Positions 31,438 to 39,271 of a DNA stretch of 41,093 nucleotides are shown in pieces. Below the pieces are notes generated by a model, which was given only the letters and a program-made list of their open reading frames with translations, had not been told where the DNA came from and searched no databases. The stretch is from Candidatus Proteinoplasmatales archaeon SG8-5 (GTDB taxonomy: Archaea > Thermoplasmatota > Thermoplasmata > SG8-5). Position 1 is the stretch's first letter. Each line of letters opens with the position of its first letter. The stretch is taken from contig LSSH01000085.1 of assembly GCA_001595885.1 (NCBI GenBank), forward strand, positions 1 through 41,093. Direction: 5' to 3'. The position numbers and the translations under genes are program-made.

Positions 31438-31929
31438 CTAGGGGCCGACGTGCATCATCGGCCAGTAATCGTCGTAATCCTCGAACTTGAGGCTGTTCTC
31501 CTTCTCGACCTTGAGTATGTTGTAATGGCCTTCTTCCATCTGGGCAAAGTACTCGAGTGTGCGCTTCTGTTCTGGGTCTTGCAGGATTCTGGCGAAGGCG
31601 AGATAGAAGTCCTTGGCTGCGAGTTCAGCGTTCATTGCACTTTCCAGAACGTCGCTGATAGGCACCTGCTCGTCGGGTATGATGATATTGGGCAGGGGTA
31701 CAGGACTTGCCCCCGGAAGAACGGGCTCCCTGCCTGGTATGTTCTCCCTGAAGGCTTCGATCAGGTACTCCCTGTGCCTTTCCTCTTCGGTGGCCAGGAA
31801 AGTCAGCCTGTCCTTCAGGTATGCGTTTCTCACCCTCCCCGCCAGTTTTGAATATACGTCCTTGCTCTCGACCTCGCTCATGATCGCGGCGAGGAAGATA
31901 TCCTCCAGGCTGTACCCGCTCAGGTCCAT
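31438..31929 (-). CDS. Ferritin-fold diiron protein with Pro-rich linker
   Basis: A 163-residue protein from ATG 31929, which has GGGGAG six bases upstream (ATG 31935 is too close to it). Diiron ligands: MSEVESKDVYSKL (Glu), ATEEERHREYL (ExxH), MNAELAAKDFYLAF (Glu), AQMEEGHYNIL (ExxH). A proline-rich linker (GASPVPLPNIIIPDE) joins the halves, unlike ordinary ferritin. The C-terminal YDDYWPMMHVGP is aromatic. Probably a rubrerythrin-type peroxidase. Confidence 0.84.
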   Translation of the reverse strand: MDLSGYSLEDIFLAAIMSEVESKDVYSKLAGRVRNAYLKDRLTFLATEEERHREYLIEAFRENIPGREPVLPGASPVPLPNIIIPDEQVPISDVLESAMNAELAAKDFYLAFARILQDPEQKRTLEYFAQMEEGHYNILKVEKENSLKFEDYDDYWPMMHVGP

Positions 31930-31942
31930 TGTCATCTCCCCT

Positions 31943-32458
31943 TCAGTCGCCCGGAGCGGGGAACGTGAACAGCGGAGCACGGGCCCCCATTTCCTTGTCA
32001 AGCATGAAGAGGCCGCTGCCGCCCTTGACCAGCGCCAGCTGCTGTACGATCTCGTCAGCCGAGGCTTCCTCCTCAACCTGCTCCTCCACGAACCATTGCA
32101 GGAAGTTGTTCGTCGCGTGGTCCTTTTCCTTGATCGCCAGGTCCACGAGCTTGTTTATCATACCGGTGACCTTTGTTTCGTGCTTGTACGCGGCCTTGAA
32201 GATTGCCAATGGGTCCTTCCAGGACGTCTGAGGTTTTTCGATTGTATCGAGGGTCACGCTCCCGCCTCGCTCCAGTACGTAGTCGTATATCTTGATGGCG
32301 TGATAGAGTTCTTCCTGGGCCTGGATCTTCATCCAATGAGCGAAACCGGGCAGGCTCTTGCTGTCCAGGTCGGCAGACATTGAAAGATAAAGGTATGATG
32401 AATAAAGTTCCGCGTTCACCTGCAGGCTCAGCGCCTTCTCCACCTTCTTGTTCAACAT
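31943..32458 (-). CDS. ftn: Ferritin
   Basis: A 171-residue non-haem ferritin. The ferroxidase centre is visible in LQVNAELYSSYLYLSM and AQEELYHAIKIYDYV, plus FLQWFVEEQVEEEASADEI in the fourth helix. It stores iron as ferric oxide and removes Fe(II), limiting Fenton chemistry. The start ATG 32458 has GAGGTG upstream. It lies between superoxide reductase and a second diiron protein. Confidence 0.93.
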   Translation of the reverse strand: MLNKKVEKALSLQVNAELYSSYLYLSMSADLDSKSLPGFAHWMKIQAQEELYHAIKIYDYVLERGGSVTLDTIEKPQTSWKDPLAIFKAAYKHETKVTGMINKLVDLAIKEKDHATNNFLQWFVEEQVEEEASADEIVQQLALVKGGSGLFMLDKEMGARAPLFTFPAPGD

Positions 32459-32467
32459 GTCGACACC

Positions 32468-32842
32468 TCAGCTCTTCCACAGGCCGTGGATGTTGCAGTA
32501 TTCCCTGGCCGATATCTTCTCGGCCGTGCACATGAACAAGGCCTCCGGGGGGTCTCCTGGCTTCAGGTATTTCCTGTAGCTCCTGTCCTCGGTCACCAGC
32601 TCGATCCACTCTATGTAGTGCTTCTCCTCCATGGGGTGGAGTGTCGAGCCGACGTAGATCTTGACCACGTCTCCGTCCCTCTCGATGACGGGCACGTGCT
32701 TCTCAACGGCCATTTCGGCGGTCTTTTCCTCCATCAGAACCATCGGCTCCCCGCAGCAGACCAGCTCTCCGGGCCCGCCGTGGATCATGTGCACGATGTT
32801 CCCGCACATCTCACACTTGTATATCTCGTTCAGTTCGGTAAT
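32468..32842 (-). CDS. sor: Superoxide reductase (desulfoferrodoxin, 2Fe type), AUU start
   Basis: A 124-residue enzyme reducing superoxide to H2O2. Centre I (desulforedoxin-like) has YKCEMCG and LVCCGEPM; centre II has [22 protein letters not shown], and the Cys/His pair in [10 protein letters not shown]. The family begins M-TELNxIYKCxxCG; here that first codon is ATT (32842-32840), with a strong GGAGGTGA four bases ahead and no in-frame ATG, GTG or TTG before the first Cys. The internal ATG at 32809 would lose the first centre I ligand. An AUU start is therefore inferred. The upstream stop lies within the ribosome binding site. Confidence 0.9.
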   Translation of the reverse strand: MTELNEIYKCEMCGNIVHMIHGGPGELVCCGEPMVLMEEKTAEMAVEKHVPVIERDGDVVKIYVGSTLHPMEEKHYIEWIELVTEDRSYRKYLKPGDPPEALFMCTAEKISAREYCNIHGLWKS

Positions 32843-32853
32843 ATCCTCACCTC

Positions 32854-33390
32854 CTAATCCTCCAAGCTCAGGTGCTCGGAATCGTACCAGTATCCGGTCC
32901 TGCCCAGGAAGTCGAACTCCTCCTCCAGGATGTGATAGTGGTTCTTCTCCTGATGAATGATCTCCTTTATGACGTCCCGGGCACCCTCGTCCTCTGTCTT
33001 TTCCAGTATCATTGAATAATAGTCGATCGCCTGCTTTTCGCTGTCCATCGCCGCATTGAGGGCGTCGAGGTCGTTCGTGTCCGGGTTCGCGCCCTCCGTG
33101 ACCCGCAGGTCCTTTGGGAACACGGGAAGGTTCGCATACTTCTTGCTGGAGTTGACGAGTTTCTCGTATTCTGCTTTGTCTATACAGTCCTCGAACAGCT
33201 TCTGAAAGGTATCGAGATGCATTTGCTCATCCTTTGCGAGGCTTTGGAAGATCCTGCTTCCGATCTCGTTCGAGGTCTGTGCGGCCGCCCTCATGTAGAA
33301 CGCATAGCCGTCCTTTTCCATCTGGATGGCCTGCTGTATGGCCTCCTTCACACCTATATCTTCGTTCAAATAATCACCCGTTCTACTCAC
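32854..33390 (-). CDS. Ferritin-fold diiron protein (rubrerythrin-like)
   Basis: A 178-residue protein starting at GTG 33390, overlapping the previous stop (GTGA). Ligands: [15 protein letters not shown] (Glu), [11 protein letters not shown] (ExxH), [14 protein letters not shown] (Glu), [14 protein letters not shown] (ExxH). Between the halves is a 40-residue Lys-rich insert. No rubredoxin domain. The C-terminus [18 protein letters not shown] is typical of archaeal and clostridial ferritin-family proteins that reduce peroxide with an external donor. Confidence 0.86.
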   Translation of the reverse strand: MSRTGDYLNEDIGVKEAIQQAIQMEKDGYAFYMRAAAQTSNEIGSRIFQSLAKDEQMHLDTFQKLFEDCIDKAEYEKLVNSSKKYANLPVFPKDLRVTEGANPDTNDLDALNAAMDSEKQAIDYYSMILEKTEDEGARDVIKEIIHQEKNHYHILEEEFDFLGRTGYWYDSEHLSLED

Positions 33391-33539
33391 TTAACCCTCT
33401 TCATCGGATGACCGCAGCAGTAGGGCAGGGCGTTGGGCTCTGAATCGAACTCTATCACCGAGCAACTGCAGTCTGCTCCACAATCGCATTCATACTTCAC
33501 CGGTTTCCCGGCTTCCTTACATCCGCATGTCTCACACAT
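33387..33539 (-). CDS. 50-residue Cys-rich, desulforedoxin-like small protein
   Basis: A short gene from ATG 33539, with GGAGGTGA upstream. The 50 residues contain nine cysteines: MCETCGCKE, YECDCGADCSCS and LPYCCGHPMKRV. The closing CCGHPM resembles the CCGEPM of centre I in superoxide reductase and desulforedoxin, so an Fe(Cys)4 or zinc site is likely; the extra cysteines recall metallothionein. It sits between FprA and a rubrerythrin-like gene and is translationally coupled to the latter. A donor or metal-buffer role is inference. Confidence 0.8.
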   Translation of the reverse strand: MCETCGCKEAGKPVKYECDCGADCSCSVIEFDSEPNALPYCCGHPMKRVK

Positions 33540-33554
33540 TTTTTTCACCTCCAA

Positions 33555-34730
33555 TTATCCTAGTATTTTTCCTAACTCTTTACCTATTGATTTGACGTTC
33601 CCCAGCTCTTCAGTGTCGGGAACGAACTTCAGGTTCACATACTCGATCGGAACCTCCCAGCCCATGTCCTTCATGAACTTCTCGATCTCGCCGGCAGCCT
33701 GGCCACCCCATCCGAACGAGCCGAACGCGAACCCCAGGCGGTCCTTCGGCCTCAGGCCCTTCAAGTAAGTTAGAAAGCCTCCCATCGACGGAAGCATTCC
33801 GTTGTTGATGGTTGGCGAACCTATCAGAATCAGTTTTGATGTTATCAGGTCGGTCATGACATCCGAGATGTGGGTGTTCTTTAAGCTGCGGACGGTCACT
33901 GGAACGTCCGCCTCGCTCAGACCCTCTGCGAGGGCGTATGCGATTCTCTCGGTGGAGCCCCACATCGTGTCGTAGACTATGAGGGCCCTTGCCTCGGTTT
34001 CGTGGTTTGCCCATTTCACGTACTCGGCAAGTATGTCCGGTATGCGGGAGCGCCAGATGATGCCGTGGCTTGGTGCTATCATGTCGATGTCCAGACCGCC
34101 CAGCGCTTCCAGGGCCTTGCCGACCTGGGTGCCGTAGGGCATGACGATGTTCGCGTAATATGTGGCTGTCGCTTCCTTCAGGACACCCCATTCAATCTCG
34201 TCGTCGAACCTCTCCGCGCTTGCTATGTGCTGGCCGAAGGCATCGTTGGGCAGGAGGAGGTTCTCCTCGGGAATATAGGTGACCATTGAATCCGGCCAGT
34301 GTACCATTGGCACGTGAACGAAGACCAGTGTCCTCTTGCCGATGCTCAGCTCTTCACCGGACTGGGCGACGTGGAAGTTCCAATCCCTCTTGTAGTGCCT
34401 GCGAAGGCCCTTCTCGCCCTGGACCGAGGTAATGAGTGTGGCGTTCGGAGCCTCCTCCAATATCTTGGGCAACGAGCCCGAGTGGTCCATCTCGACATGG
34501 TTGGAGACCACGTAATCTATCTTTGAGGGGTCGATTATCTCCTTGATCCGGGCCAACATCTCGCCGTACAGGTAATGCTTGACGGTGTCGACCAAGACCA
34601 CCTTCTCGTCGATTATCAGGTAGGCGTTGTACGTGGTCCCCCTGTGGGTCTTGTATCCGTGGAAATCCTGGATATGCCAGTCGATGCCGCCCACCCAATA
34701 TATGCCCGGTTTTATCTCGATTTTATTCAA
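33555..34730 (-). CDS. fprA: FprA-type flavodiiron protein (oxygen reductase)
   Basis: A 391-residue enzyme that reduces O2 (or NO) to water. The metallo-beta-lactamase domain carries the diiron motif SNHVEMDHSGSLP (HxExDH), with further ligands in the VHWPDSM and SHGIIWR regions; the C-terminal flavodoxin domain begins IVYDTMWGSTERIAYALAEG. TTG 34730 is chosen: GGAGTGA lies at proper spacing, family length fits, and the longer open frame upstream only overlaps rubredoxin out of frame. Electrons probably come from the rubredoxin four bases upstream. Confidence 0.93.
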   Translation of the reverse strand: MNKIEIKPGIYWVGGIDWHIQDFHGYKTHRGTTYNAYLIIDEKVVLVDTVKHYLYGEMLARIKEIIDPSKIDYVVSNHVEMDHSGSLPKILEEAPNATLITSVQGEKGLRRHYKRDWNFHVAQSGEELSIGKRTLVFVHVPMVHWPDSMVTYIPEENLLLPNDAFGQHIASAERFDDEIEWGVLKEATATYYANIVMPYGTQVGKALEALGGLDIDMIAPSHGIIWRSRIPDILAEYVKWANHETEARALIVYDTMWGSTERIAYALAEGLSEADVPVTVRSLKNTHISDVMTDLITSKLILIGSPTINNGMLPSMGGFLTYLKGLRPKDRLGFAFGSFGWGGQAAGEIEKFMKDMGWEVPIEYVNLKFVPDTEELGNVKSIGKELGKILG

Positions 34731-34734
34731 TTTT

Positions 34735-34893
34735 TCACTCCATTTCGAATTGGTCCTTCGAAGCCCCGCAAAGGGGACATGTCCAGTCATCCGGCAGGTC
34801 GCTGAATTCAATACCCGGTTCAATGTCGTTGTCCGGGTCCCCCTTTTTCGGGTCATACAAATATCCGCAGACCGTGCACCTGTACTTGTCCAT
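34735..34893 (-). CDS. rub: Rubredoxin
   Basis: A 52-residue rubredoxin, too short for many gene callers. The two knuckles are [12 protein letters not shown] and [13 protein letters not shown], with the expected [15 protein letters not shown] between. ATG 34893 follows AAGGAGGT, located in the end of the perR gene, one base after its stop. It is the likely donor to FprA, superoxide reductase and the rubredoxin-less diiron proteins. Confidence 0.96.
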   Translation of the reverse strand: MDKYRCTVCGYLYDPKKGDPDNDIEPGIEFSDLPDDWTCPLCGASKDQFEME

Positions 34894-34894
34894 A

Positions 34895-35323
34895 TCAACT
34901 ACCTCCTTCCTTAGCTAAGCAATCCTTGCAAACACCCTTGAAATAACCGTGCACCTCATCGATCCTGTGTCCCCCCTGCAGCACTTCTTTGAGATACGGG
35001 CATTCTACCTCGATATCAATGATCTCCCCGCATTTCTTACAAAGGAAATGCTGATGAGGATTAATAATACTATCGAATCTCAGCTCGGACTCCGAAATTG
35101 TCAGGGCGTGAATCAAATTATGTGACCTCAACGTGTCCAAGGTGTTGTAGACCGTCGTCCTGGACAATGACGGATTCTTCTTTTTCAGGTCCCTGTAGAT
35201 CATGTCCGCGTTCGGATGGTTCCTGTTCTTGTCCAGATATCTCAATATTTCCAACCTTTGCGGGGTTACCTTGATGCCGTTCTTCCTAAGAAAAAGGGCA
35301 TAATCGTCCAAAGCCACCGTCAT
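34895..35323 (-). CDS. perR: Fur-family regulator, PerR-like
   Basis: A 142-residue metalloregulator. The winged helix has [20 protein letters not shown] and [20 protein letters not shown]. The metal sites are in the [20 protein letters not shown] stretch and CPYLKEV, with a second Cys pair in GVCKDCLAK (structural zinc). The position of Asp and the HxH fits PerR-type peroxide sensing rather than Fur, but this is a judgement. As first gene of the minus-strand oxidative-stress island it probably represses it and itself. Confidence 0.88.
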   Translation of the reverse strand: MTVALDDYALFLRKNGIKVTPQRLEILRYLDKNRNHPNADMIYRDLKKKNPSLSRTTVYNTLDTLRSHNLIHALTISESELRFDSIINPHQHFLCKKCGEIIDIEVECPYLKEVLQGGHRIDEVHGYFKGVCKDCLAKEGGS

Positions 35324-35343
35324 TGTATCATTTCCTAATTTGT

Positions 35344-35385
35344 AATTGTTTCAATTTAAGACAGAAACCTCCCTCATATTTAACT
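35344..35385 (-). promoter_or_regulatory. perR promoter with candidate operator
   Basis: A 13-bp dyad AATTGTTTCAATT (35344-35356) lies 21 bases before the perR start, just where transcription should begin from a minus-strand TATA box CAGTTAAATATGAGG (35371-35385). A/T-rich dyads of this size are usual for Fur/PerR sites. Confidence 0.5.
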
Positions 35386-35446
35386 GATTTCCCTTAAACG
35401 TTAATCCGGTTTCAAATTCTCCTTTTTTTATATATGAGAAAACTAT

Positions 35447-35508
35447 TTATACAAATATCTATTTTCAGTTAATAATCTATCTATCATCATAAAAATTGAC
35501 GGATAGAT
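35447..35508 (+). promoter_or_regulatory. Promoter region of the acetate transporter gene
   Basis: CTATTTATACAAAT (about 35447-35460) is a TATA-box candidate. Downstream, ATCTATC (35479-35485) and GATAGAT (35502-35508) form a 7-bp inverted repeat around the expected start of transcription, possibly an operator or leader hairpin. GGAGG precedes the ATG at 35539. Confidence 0.4.
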
Positions 35509-35538
35509 ATCTGGATGAGAGAAAACGGAGGAAATTGA

Positions 35539-36123
35539 ATGACTGAAAATGAGAAAGTAAGCTTGGCAAATCCTGCCGCGCTGGGTCTCTTTGGTTTGAG
35601 CGTTATCGCATTGATGTTGGCGGCCGAGATGTTCGAATGGGCCGAACCTGATTCTTCGCTGATGATGCTGCAGCCGTGGGTCTTCTTCATCGGAGGACTG
35701 GCCCTGATCATTGCAGCCCTGTTCGAGTTCAAATTGGGAGACGTCTTTGCGGGCACGTTCTTCGGTGCCTTCGGCCTCTTCTGGTTCGCGATCGGCCAGC
35801 CGTGGTGGGAAGTTACAATCGGATGGGAACAACTCGGATTCATCATATTTGGATACTTCATATTCTTCGCAATCATGACCTTCGCGGCAGCTACGAAGGA
35901 CCTGGTCAAAGTTCTGGTGCTTTTCTTCTCGATGCTGACGTTCGCCGGACTCGCCGTTTCAATCTTCTTAGACGCCGCACCCGAATTGACAGGCCTGGCA
36001 GCCATCCTATTGGCAGCAACTGGTTTCTACGCATCCGCAGCCGTTCTACTGAGGGCGATGGCCGGATTCGACGTGCTCCCGGTTGGCAAGCCTCTGCTGA
36101 CATTCAAGAAAATCGAGCTGTAG
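35539..36123 (+). CDS. satP: Acetate/succinate transporter, GPR1/FUN34/YaaH (SatP) family
   Basis: A 194-residue polytopic membrane protein with six predicted helices. The family motif near the N-terminus appears as ANPAALGLFGLSVIALML (usually NPAPLGL), and the second signature as LGDVFAGTFFGAFGLFWFAI. These proteins carry acetate or succinate with protons as hexamers. Two acyl-CoA synthetase genes follow on the same strand, so uptake and activation of acetate are encoded together. A T-rich tract follows the stop. Confidence 0.85.
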   Translation: MTENEKVSLANPAALGLFGLSVIALMLAAEMFEWAEPDSSLMMLQPWVFFIGGLALIIAALFEFKLGDVFAGTFFGAFGLFWFAIGQPWWEVTIGWEQLGFIIFGYFIFFAIMTFAAATKDLVKVLVLFFSMLTFAGLAVSIFLDAAPELTGLAAILLAATGFYASAAVLLRAMAGFDVLPVGKPLLTFKKIEL

Positions 36124-36130
36124 AGATACA

Positions 36131-36150
36131 GCCTTTTTTTCTTTTATTTC
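36131..36150 (+). terminator. T-rich tract after the transporter gene
   Basis: GCCTTTTTTTCTTTTATTTC, beginning eight bases after the stop, is the kind of U-rich signal that ends archaeal transcripts without a hairpin. Confidence 0.55.
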
Positions 36151-36175
36151 CCTTATCGATTAGCGAGGCCAAGCG

Positions 36176-37486
36176 ATGTCCAAGCAGATAGTCATCCATG
36201 ACACGGTCCACGGCACGATTGTTCTGGACCCCTGCGCCGGGAAGTTGCTGAACACCCCTGAGGTCCAGCGACTCGCTGGCATCAAGCAGCTGGGGCTCTC
36301 TTTCCTCGTATTTCCCGGGGCCAATCATACGCGGCTGGAGCACTCTGTTGGCACATATCATGTGGCCCGAAGGCTGTCCAATGTGCTTGGTCTGGAAAAG
36401 GCCGAGGCTGACATCGTTAGTTATGCAGCACTCCTGCACGACATCGGTCATGGCCCTTACTCGCATACACTGGAGGTTGTATTGCACGACATGCTCGGCA
36501 TCGACCACATGGAATTGACAAAGGACGTGATCCTTGGTAAGAACAGGATGGTGCCGGACGAGTTCCTTGAGATCCCCGATTCCGATGTCATGATATCTGA
36601 CATCCTGAAGGAACATTCTATAGACGAGAAGCTGGTGGGAGAGCTCGTACACGGTAATTCGGTGCCCTCGGATGAACAGGCGGTCCTCACCCACAACGGC
36701 CAGCAGTTCTTCAACGAGAAGGTGTATCTGGGCCAGCTCATACACGGTCCCATCGATTGCGACCAGATCGATTACCTGTTGAGGGATTCGCATTACACTG
36801 GTGTCGCGCACGGGACGGTAGACCTTGCACGATTGCTACACACGCTGACCATCCACAATCACGACCTGGTTGTCAAGGAAAAGGGCCTCAGCGCCGTGGA
36901 GGGGATGCTGGTCGCCCGCAGTCTCATGTATTCGTCCGTGTACTTTCACAAGACCGCGCGGATGGCCGAGCTCCTGCTCTCCAAGGCTGTGAAGATGGCC
37001 CTCGACAGGGCCAAGACTATGGACGTGCAGATGATGAACGACGCGGAGCTTGTCGGATGGCTGGATAGCCTCGGAGGCTTCCAGCGCGAGGTGGTCCTTC
37101 GATTGAAGTTCAGGAAGCTCTACAAGGTGGCCTTCGGAAGGAGGGTCGGAGACCTCAGTGAGGAGGAGCAGGCCCGGCTTATAGATATTACCGAGAATAA
37201 CTCCTGGGTATCAATTGAGAACTCGATTTGTCAACGGCTGGGCCTTAAAGACGGGAGCGTGTTGATCGACATCCCCGAGCCGGACCTGCTGCTGGCCGAA
37301 CCGAGGATATCCAGGACAGATATCAAGGTGCTTTCCGACGGCAAGGTCAAGAGCCTGACAAAGATGACGCCGTTCTCAAAGGCCATCCAGCAGAAGAAGA
37401 TATCCAGATGGGCATTGATGGTGTCGTGCGATAAGACGAACAGGGAGGCGGTAGGCAAGGCCGCCGAGAAGCTCATTTTCAGTTGA
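36176..37486 (+). CDS. HD-domain phosphohydrolase (dGTPase/SAMHD1-like)
   Basis: A 436-residue protein. The N-terminus IHDTVHGTIVLDPCAGKLLN and the HD motifs RLEHSVGTYHVARRL, AALLHDIGHGPYSHTLE and GPIDCDQIDYLLRDSHYTGV define the H...HD...D metal site of the SAMHD1/dNTPase-like group. Many archaeal members hydrolyse dNTPs or nucleotide signals; the substrate is not certain. It starts about 50 bases after the transporter gene and its terminator-like tract, so it may have its own promoter. Confidence 0.9.
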   Translation: MSKQIVIHDTVHGTIVLDPCAGKLLNTPEVQRLAGIKQLGLSFLVFPGANHTRLEHSVGTYHVARRLSNVLGLEKAEADIVSYAALLHDIGHGPYSHTLEVVLHDMLGIDHMELTKDVILGKNRMVPDEFLEIPDSDVMISDILKEHSIDEKLVGELVHGNSVPSDEQAVLTHNGQQFFNEKVYLGQLIHGPIDCDQIDYLLRDSHYTGVAHGTVDLARLLHTLTIHNHDLVVKEKGLSAVEGMLVARSLMYSSVYFHKTARMAELLLSKAVKMALDRAKTMDVQMMNDAELVGWLDSLGGFQREVVLRLKFRKLYKVAFGRRVGDLSEEEQARLIDITENNSWVSIENSICQRLGLKDGSVLIDIPEPDLLLAEPRISRTDIKVLSDGKVKSLTKMTPFSKAIQQKKISRWALMVSCDKTNREAVGKAAEKLIFS

Positions 37487-37570
37487 GTCTCTACCGTTAT
37501 TATTCAACCGGAAGTCCGCAATATTAATTAGGCCACGAACAATGCGGAGCGGTAAGAATCCGGTGATGAA

Positions 37571-39208
37571 ATGACAGGTGAGCAGGACTTCGACTACGAC
37601 GAGGTGTACGGGAACTGGAAATGGGAGATACCCGTATACTTCAACATGGGCGCCGACTGCGTTGACAAGCACGTCAAGGAGGGGCGGGGGGATAGGACCG
37701 CCCTAATCTGGGAGAACGATAAGGGGGAGACGGCGACGTTCACGTATGCCGAGATGAAGGCCTTGACGAACAAGTTCGGCAACGTCCTGAAAGGCCTGGG
37801 TCTGGGCAAGGGCGACCGCTACCTCATTCGCCTCCCGAACCTGCCGCAGTTCCAGATTGCTTTCCTGGGTGGTTTGAAGATCGGTGCCGTTCCGATCCCC
37901 TCTTCCTGCATGTTCAAGCCCCACGAGGTGGAGTACAGGCTCGTAGACTCAGATGCGAAGATGGCCATCTCTGTCCCAGGATATGTAGGCGCGATCGACG
38001 AGGTCATGGGCAACTGTCCCGGTCTGAAGGACGTCGTTGTGGTCGGAGAGGCTGGTGAGGCGCATTTGTCACTCGATGACCTAATGGCAAATGCCTCGGA
38101 AGAGCTCGAGGTTGAAAGGACGAGGGCGGACGACATCGCTTTCTTCTGTTACACATCCGGGACCACCGGTTCCCCCAAGGGAGCTGTTCACCTTCATCAC
38201 TGGACCATTGGGAACGACCCAAGCATGTTATTCTGGAACCACGGCAGGGCGGGCGACATCCTTGCCCATACGGGTGACCTCAACTGGATATTCCCGCTCG
38301 GGAACGGTTTCCTTTATGCGTGGCGAAACGGCATGACCACGTTCATCTACGACGGCAGGTTCGACCCGGTGAAGTGGTTCGAGCTCATCGAGCGGCACAG
38401 GATCACGAACCTCGCCTCGGTTCCCACATGCTACAGGATGTTCCTGCAGGTCGAGGGTTTCGAGAGGAAATGGGATCTCTCGAGCCTGAGGCACTGCATC
38501 TCAGCAGGAGAACCGCTCAATCCCGAGGTCGTGGTCGAATGGAAGAAGCTGTTGGGGCTTGAGATACTGGACGGAATAGGCATGACCGAGTGCATGGTCT
38601 ACCTGTCAAACCTGAAGGGTATGGCGGTCAAGGCCGGCTCCTGCGGGAAGCCGCAACCGGGGCACATATGCACCATTGTTGACGAGAACGGCAACGAGCT
38701 GGGCGTGCGGGAGGAAGGCACGCTCGCCATCAAGCTCGGTGACCCCGGCCTGTTCAGGGAATACTGGAACAAGCCGGACAGGACCGCGGAGGTCTTCAAG
38801 AATGGGTGGTTCCTCACCGGCGACACCCTATACATCGACGAGGACGGCTATTACTGGTTCGCTGGGCGAGGGGACGACCTCATCATGACGGCGGGTTACC
38901 GTGTCTCGCCCTTCGATGTCGAATCCGCCGTCAACACCCACCCGGCGGTCCTGGAATCGGCAGCCGTCGCGTCTCCGGACGCCATCAGGGGCGTTATAGT
39001 GAAGTCGTTTGTCGTCCTTAACCCAGGTCACGAGCCCAGCGACGAACTGGCCAAGGAGATCCAGCAGCACTGCAAGAAGATGATAGCCGCTTACGAGTAC
39101 CCGCGGGAGGTCGAGTTTACCTCGTTCCTGCCGAAAACCCAGAGTGGCAAAACGAAGCGCAAGCTGTTGCGCGAACAGGAGTTGGAGAAGGCGAAAAAAT
39201 CGAGTTAG
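37571..39208 (+). CDS. AMP-forming acyl-CoA synthetase (ACSM-like)
   Basis: A 545-residue ANL-superfamily enzyme activating a carboxylic acid to acyl-CoA via an acyl-AMP. Motifs: FCYTSGTTGSPKGAVHLHH (P-loop), DGIGMTECM, WFLTGDTLYIDEDGYYWFAG, GRGDDLIMTAGYRVSPFDVE, and the C-terminal catalytic Lys region KTQSGKTKRK. It is more like medium-chain or acetoacetyl-type ligases than true acetyl-CoA synthetase, given its length. GGTGAT lies just before the ATG. A 6-bp inverted repeat TCCGCA/TGCGGA (37515-37548) brackets the TATA-like ATATTAATTA. Confidence 0.9.
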   Translation: MTGEQDFDYDEVYGNWKWEIPVYFNMGADCVDKHVKEGRGDRTALIWENDKGETATFTYAEMKALTNKFGNVLKGLGLGKGDRYLIRLPNLPQFQIAFLGGLKIGAVPIPSSCMFKPHEVEYRLVDSDAKMAISVPGYVGAIDEVMGNCPGLKDVVVVGEAGEAHLSLDDLMANASEELEVERTRADDIAFFCYTSGTTGSPKGAVHLHHWTIGNDPSMLFWNHGRAGDILAHTGDLNWIFPLGNGFLYAWRNGMTTFIYDGRFDPVKWFELIERHRITNLASVPTCYRMFLQVEGFERKWDLSSLRHCISAGEPLNPEVVVEWKKLLGLEILDGIGMTECMVYLSNLKGMAVKAGSCGKPQPGHICTIVDENGNELGVREEGTLAIKLGDPGLFREYWNKPDRTAEVFKNGWFLTGDTLYIDEDGYYWFAGRGDDLIMTAGYRVSPFDVESAVNTHPAVLESAAVASPDAIRGVIVKSFVVLNPGHEPSDELAKEIQQHCKKMIAAYEYPREVEFTSFLPKTQSGKTKRKLLREQELEKAKKSS

Positions 39209-39271
39209 CCAGAAAGGATTTATAGTCTGATACCTTCCACTGCTCGGACCTACGCGAGGGAGGCGTCGGTG

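Noticed and set aside
34731-34898. N-terminal extension of FprA by 56 residues
   Set aside because: This stretch encodes rubredoxin in another frame with perfect motifs, and FprA has a suitable TTG with ribosome binding site at 34730.
37515-37548. 6-bp inverted repeat TCCGCA/TGCGGA around the TATA box of the acyl-CoA synthetase gene
   Set aside because: The arms are short and the spacer long, so chance occurrence is likely; mentioned in the gene entry only.
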